Part shown: positions 6,456 to 8,572 of the stretch, in pieces
Layout: each line of letters starts with the position of its first letter
Position numbering within the stretch: position 1 is the first letter of the stretch
Assembly: GCA_001802655.1 (NCBI GenBank)
Contig: MGZO01000001.1
Location: 23,049-31,620, forward strand
From: Hydrogenophilales bacterium RIFOXYD1_FULL_62_11
GTDB lineage: Bacteria > Pseudomonadota > Gammaproteobacteria > Burkholderiales > Thiobacillaceae
Length of the DNA stretch: 8,572 bases
Direction of reading: 5' to 3'
The notes under the pieces: generated by a model
Told to the model about the DNA's origin: nothing
Database searches by the model: none
Seen by the model: only the letters and a program-made list of their open reading frames with translations
Position numbers and translations under genes: made by a program

Positions 6456-7747
6456 TCGTCGCTGTCGGGAATCTGCAGGGTGGCTTCAGCCTTGGGATGG
6501 TCGAGTTCAACCCGCTCGATCTGTGCAAAGCGTTTGCTGATCTTGTCGCTGGAGATGCGCACTTCCCCGACATCCTTGCTGGCCTGCTCGATGTGGGATG
6601 CGAGCTTTTTCATGCGGTCGTCGAAACGCGCGAAATCCTTCGCCAGTTTGCCCAGTTCGTCCTTGATGACATGCGCCATGCGCCGGGTTTCAGAATCGCG
6701 GATCACGGCGCGAGCGGTGTTCAGCACCGCCATCAACGTGGTGGGCGAGGTGAGCCAGACGCGTTTTTTATGCGCGTGCTCGACCAGGTCGGGATGGTAA
6801 GCATGGATTTCGGCAAACACCGCTTCGGCGGGCAGGAACATCACGGCGCCGTCGGACGTTTCGCCTTCGACGATGTATTTGGCGGCAATGTCGTCGACAT
6901 GCTTTTTGACATCCGCCTTGAACTGCCTCCGCGCCGCATCACGTTCGGGAGGCGACAGGCTGTCGTCGAACATGCGGCTGTAGTTTTCCAGCGGGAACTT
7001 GGAATCGACGCATACTGTGCCGGTGGGCTCCGGCAGGATCAGCACGCAGTCGGCACGCGCGCCGCTCTTCAACGTGTGCTGGAACGCGTAGGCGTCGGGC
7101 GGCAGGCTGTTGCGCACCAGCGCTTCCAGCTGGACCTCGCCAAAGGCGCCGCGTGAGCGCTTGTCGCCGAGGATTTCCTGCAAGGACACGACGTTCGAGG
7201 CCAACCCTTCGATCTTTTTTTGAGCCTCGTCGATCACGGCCAGCCGCGACATCACCGAGGTGAAGGTTTCGTTGGTCTTCCTGAAGCCTTCGTCGAGCCG
7301 TTCGGCCACCTTGCCGGAAATTTCGTTGAGACGGCCGTCGACAGTCTGCGACAGGAGTTGCACACGCTCGTTGAAGTGCGCGGTCATGCCTTTGAGCGTG
7401 TCCTGCAGCATGCTCTGCTCGGCGCGGCCCTGTTCGATCAGCTTTTCCAGCATCGCGGTCTGGAACTGGCTGAACTGGCTGGTGACGGTTTCGCGTGTTT
7501 CCGCCAAGCGCTCGGTTTGTGCAATTTGCAATGTGGCAAGTTGGGCCTGCATGCGATCGGATTGCTGCGCCAAGCCGGCGTGCAGATCGGTCAGCACCGC
7601 GCGGTGTCGGGATTCCATATCCTGCATCAGCAGCGCGGGGAGTCCGGCTTGTTCACGCTGCAGCGCGCCGAGGCGAAGCAGCAGAAAAACAAGCATCGGG
7701 ATGAGGATTGCAAGGCCCAGGAAGAGGCCGATTTCGACTGGATGCAT
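6452..7747 (-). CDS. rmuC: DNA recombination protein RmuC (inner-membrane anchored)
   Basis: RmuC homologue of 431 residues. The family limits recombination at inverted repeats in E. coli and carries a nuclease-like core of the PD-(D/E)XK type. A membrane helix fills residues about 5-26 at the N terminus, followed by a long coiled-coil region (about 28-190) rich in Gln, Glu and Ala, then the RmuC domain starting with RGAFGEVQLE (199-208). The catalytic-type residues appear in RADCVLILPE and VDSKFPLENY (Asp248, Lys250). The start is the ATG giving MHPVEIGLFLG, which puts the helix at the N terminus; the open frame extends upstream to 7822, but that would run through the typA terminator. Its stop overlaps the mtfA start. 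The space upstream for a promoter is very small (see findings). The C-terminal extension DHPKAEATLQIPDSDE is family-variable. Confidence 0.9.
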   Translation of the reverse strand: MHPVEIGLFLGLAILIPMLVFLLLRLGALQREQAGLPALLMQDMESRHRAVLTDLHAGLAQQSDRMQAQLATLQIAQTERLAETRETVTSQFSQFQTAMLEKLIEQGRAEQSMLQDTLKGMTAHFNERVQLLSQTVDGRLNEISGKVAERLDEGFRKTNETFTSVMSRLAVIDEAQKKIEGLASNVVSLQEILGDKRSRGAFGEVQLEALVRNSLPPDAYAFQHTLKSGARADCVLILPEPTGTVCVDSKFPLENYSRMFDDSLSPPERDAARRQFKADVKKHVDDIAAKYIVEGETSDGAVMFLPAEAVFAEIHAYHPDLVEHAHKKRVWLTSPTTLMAVLNTARAVIRDSETRRMAHVIKDELGKLAKDFARFDDRMKKLASHIEQASKDVGEVRISSDKISKRFAQIERVELDHPKAEATLQIPDSDE

Positions 7748-7760
7748 GGTGTTGATTTTA

Positions 7761-7770
7761 CCTGCGCAGG
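7761..7770. promoter_or_regulatory. Perfect 10-bp palindrome upstream of rmuC
   Basis: CCTGCGCAGG is its own reverse complement. It sits between the typA terminator and the rmuC start, 14 bases before the ATG. It could be an operator or a short hairpin at the rmuC leader, but a 10-bp palindrome can arise by chance in GC-rich DNA. Confidence 0.25.
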
Positions 7771-7774
7771 GTAT

Positions 7775-7800
7775 AAAAAAACCCGGCATGAGCCGGGTTT
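7775..7800 (-). terminator. Rho-independent terminator of typA
   Basis: Read on the minus strand, the stem AAACCCGGC and GCCGGGTTT closes a four-base loop and is followed directly by a run of T residues (complement of the A run 7775-7781). It lies 37 bases after the typA stop. The A and T tracts on both sides mean that it could also work on the plus strand, more weakly. Confidence 0.9.
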
Positions 7801-7810
7801 CTGGTTGGAT

Positions 7811-7838
7811 CTGCAGGCGCAAGCGCCAGCAGGTTTTT
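7811..7838 (+). terminator. Second hairpin at the typA 3' end, T-tract on plus strand
   Basis: A stem of CTGC with GCAG flanks an inner GGCG with CGCC and one A-A mismatch (7811-7832), followed on the plus strand by GTTTTT. It overlaps the typA stop region. It could stop antisense transcription into typA or help stabilise the typA mRNA 3' end as the first of two tandem hairpins. Its stem is imperfect, so support is moderate. Confidence 0.35.
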
Positions 7839-8572
7839 AACCGCGATTCGCTTTCTTGCGCTCATGCTCCTGCAGGAAGCGCTTGCGGATGCGGATCGAC
7901 TTCGGCGTGATTTCCACCAGTTCGTCGTCATCGATGAATTCCACCGCAGACTCCAGCGTCAGCTTGATCGGCGTGGTCAGGCGCACGGCTTCGTCGGTGC
8001 CGGACGAGCGCACGTTGGTCAGCTGTTTGCCCTTGATCGGGTTGACCACCAGGTCGTTGTCGCGGCTGTGAATGCCGATGATCATGCCTTCGTACAGCTT
8101 GTCGCCGGGCGAAACGAACATGCGGCCGCGGTCTTCCAGTTTCCACAGTGCATAGGCCACGGCCTCGCCGTTGTCCTGCGAAATCAGCACGCCGTTATGG
8201 CGACCGGGCAGGTCGGCTTTCACCGGACCGTAGTCGTCGAATACGTGGCTCATCAGGCCGGTGCCGCGCGTCATGGTCATGAAGTCGGACTGGAAGCCGA
8301 TCAGGCCGCGCGCAGGAATATGGTATTCGAGGCGGGTACGGCCGTGGCCGTCGGATTCCATGTTGGTCAGCTCGCCACGACGGCGGCCGATTTCTTCCAT
8401 CACGGCGCCCTGGGTGTCGTCTTCGAGGTCGATGGTGAGGTTTTCATACGGCTCGCACTTCTCGCCGTTGATTTCCTTGTACACCACGCGTGGTTTGCCG
8501 ACCGCCATCTCGAAGCCTTCGCGGCGCATGTTCTCCAGCAGGATGGTGAGGTGCAGTTCGCCGCGGCCCGAG
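7837..8572 (-). CDS. typA: Translational GTPase TypA/BipA, C-terminal part (5' end outside window)
   Basis: Ribosome-associated GTPase of the elongation-factor class, involved in ribosome assembly and stress or cold adaptation. Only about 244 C-terminal residues are present; the GTPase domain lies beyond position 8572. The frame is open to the window edge and begins with SGRGELHLTILLENM, the EF-G-like motif found in TypA/BipA, and continues with MRREGFEMAVGKP. Further markers are RTRLEYHIPARGLIGFQ, MTMTRGTGLM and the BipA-specific C-terminal domain with RGRMFVSPGDKLYEGMIIG and a closing RKRFLQEHERKKANRG. The stop is TAA (complement of 7837-7839). The same strand carries rmuC downstream, but a strong terminator lies between them. 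Confidence 0.95.
   Translation of the reverse strand, partial: SGRGELHLTILLENMRREGFEMAVGKPRVVYKEINGEKCEPYENLTIDLEDDTQGAVMEEIGRRRGELTNMESDGHGRTRLEYHIPARGLIGFQSDFMTMTRGTGLMSHVFDDYGPVKADLPGRHNGVLISQDNGEAVAYALWKLEDRGRMFVSPGDKLYEGMIIGIHSRDNDLVVNPIKGKQLTNVRSSGTDEAVRLTTPIKLTLESAVEFIDDDELVEITPKSIRIRKRFLQEHERKKANRG

Noticed and set aside
6497..7840. Two long plus-strand frames (219 and 206 codons) opposite rmuC
   Set aside because: They are antisense shadows of a GC-rich gene; rmuC has clear family motifs and the opposite frames show none, nor ribosome binding sites.

Overview
The window looks like chromosomal DNA of a GC-rich betaproteobacterium, most plausibly from the Nitrosomonadales/Gallionellales/Rhodocyclales range. 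The evidence is the combination of an MSHA-type pilus cluster, a PEP-CTERM surface protein with a sigma-54-type promoter, and housekeeping genes of proteobacterial type (typA, rmuC, mtfA). The genus is inference; no rRNA or other taxonomic marker is present. Both window edges cut through genes.

Layout. Positions 1-2828 (+) hold the tail of an MSHA-type pilus operon: the secretin mshL (5' end missing), the AAA+ ATPase mshM and the TPR protein mshN, joined by a 4-bp overlap and a 16-bp gap. Positions 2829-3366 hold a self-contained small unit: an extended -10 promoter, a 99-residue alanine-rich lipoprotein made of ten seven-residue repeats, and a strong rho-independent terminator. Positions 3367-4338 (+) hold a secreted PEP-CTERM protein preceded by a near-consensus sigma-54 (-24/-12) site. 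A convergent intergenic stretch (4339-4515) follows. Positions 4516-7747 (-) are a tightly coupled three-gene run, read as rmuC, mtfA and a class I/II aminotransferase, with an ATGA overlap at each junction. Positions 7775-8572 (-) hold the C-terminal part of the translational GTPase TypA/BipA and its terminator.

How the parts relate. MshL, MshM and MshN would form the outer-membrane pore and its inner-membrane/periplasmic support for a type IV pilus of the MSHA class. The PEP-CTERM protein would be exported by Sec and then processed by an exosortase encoded elsewhere, a system linked to exopolysaccharide and floc or biofilm matrix. Pilus and matrix protein lying side by side suggests a surface/attachment neighbourhood, but the sequence shows no direct link. 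The minus-strand genes are a separate block: a nuclease-like DNA maintenance protein, a zinc peptidase and a PLP enzyme.

The most interesting items are the sigma-54 promoter of the PEP-CTERM gene, the heptad-repeat lipoprotein, and the very tight space for any rmuC promoter. I did not find a clearly new multi-gene system, CRISPR array, mobile element or RNA gene.
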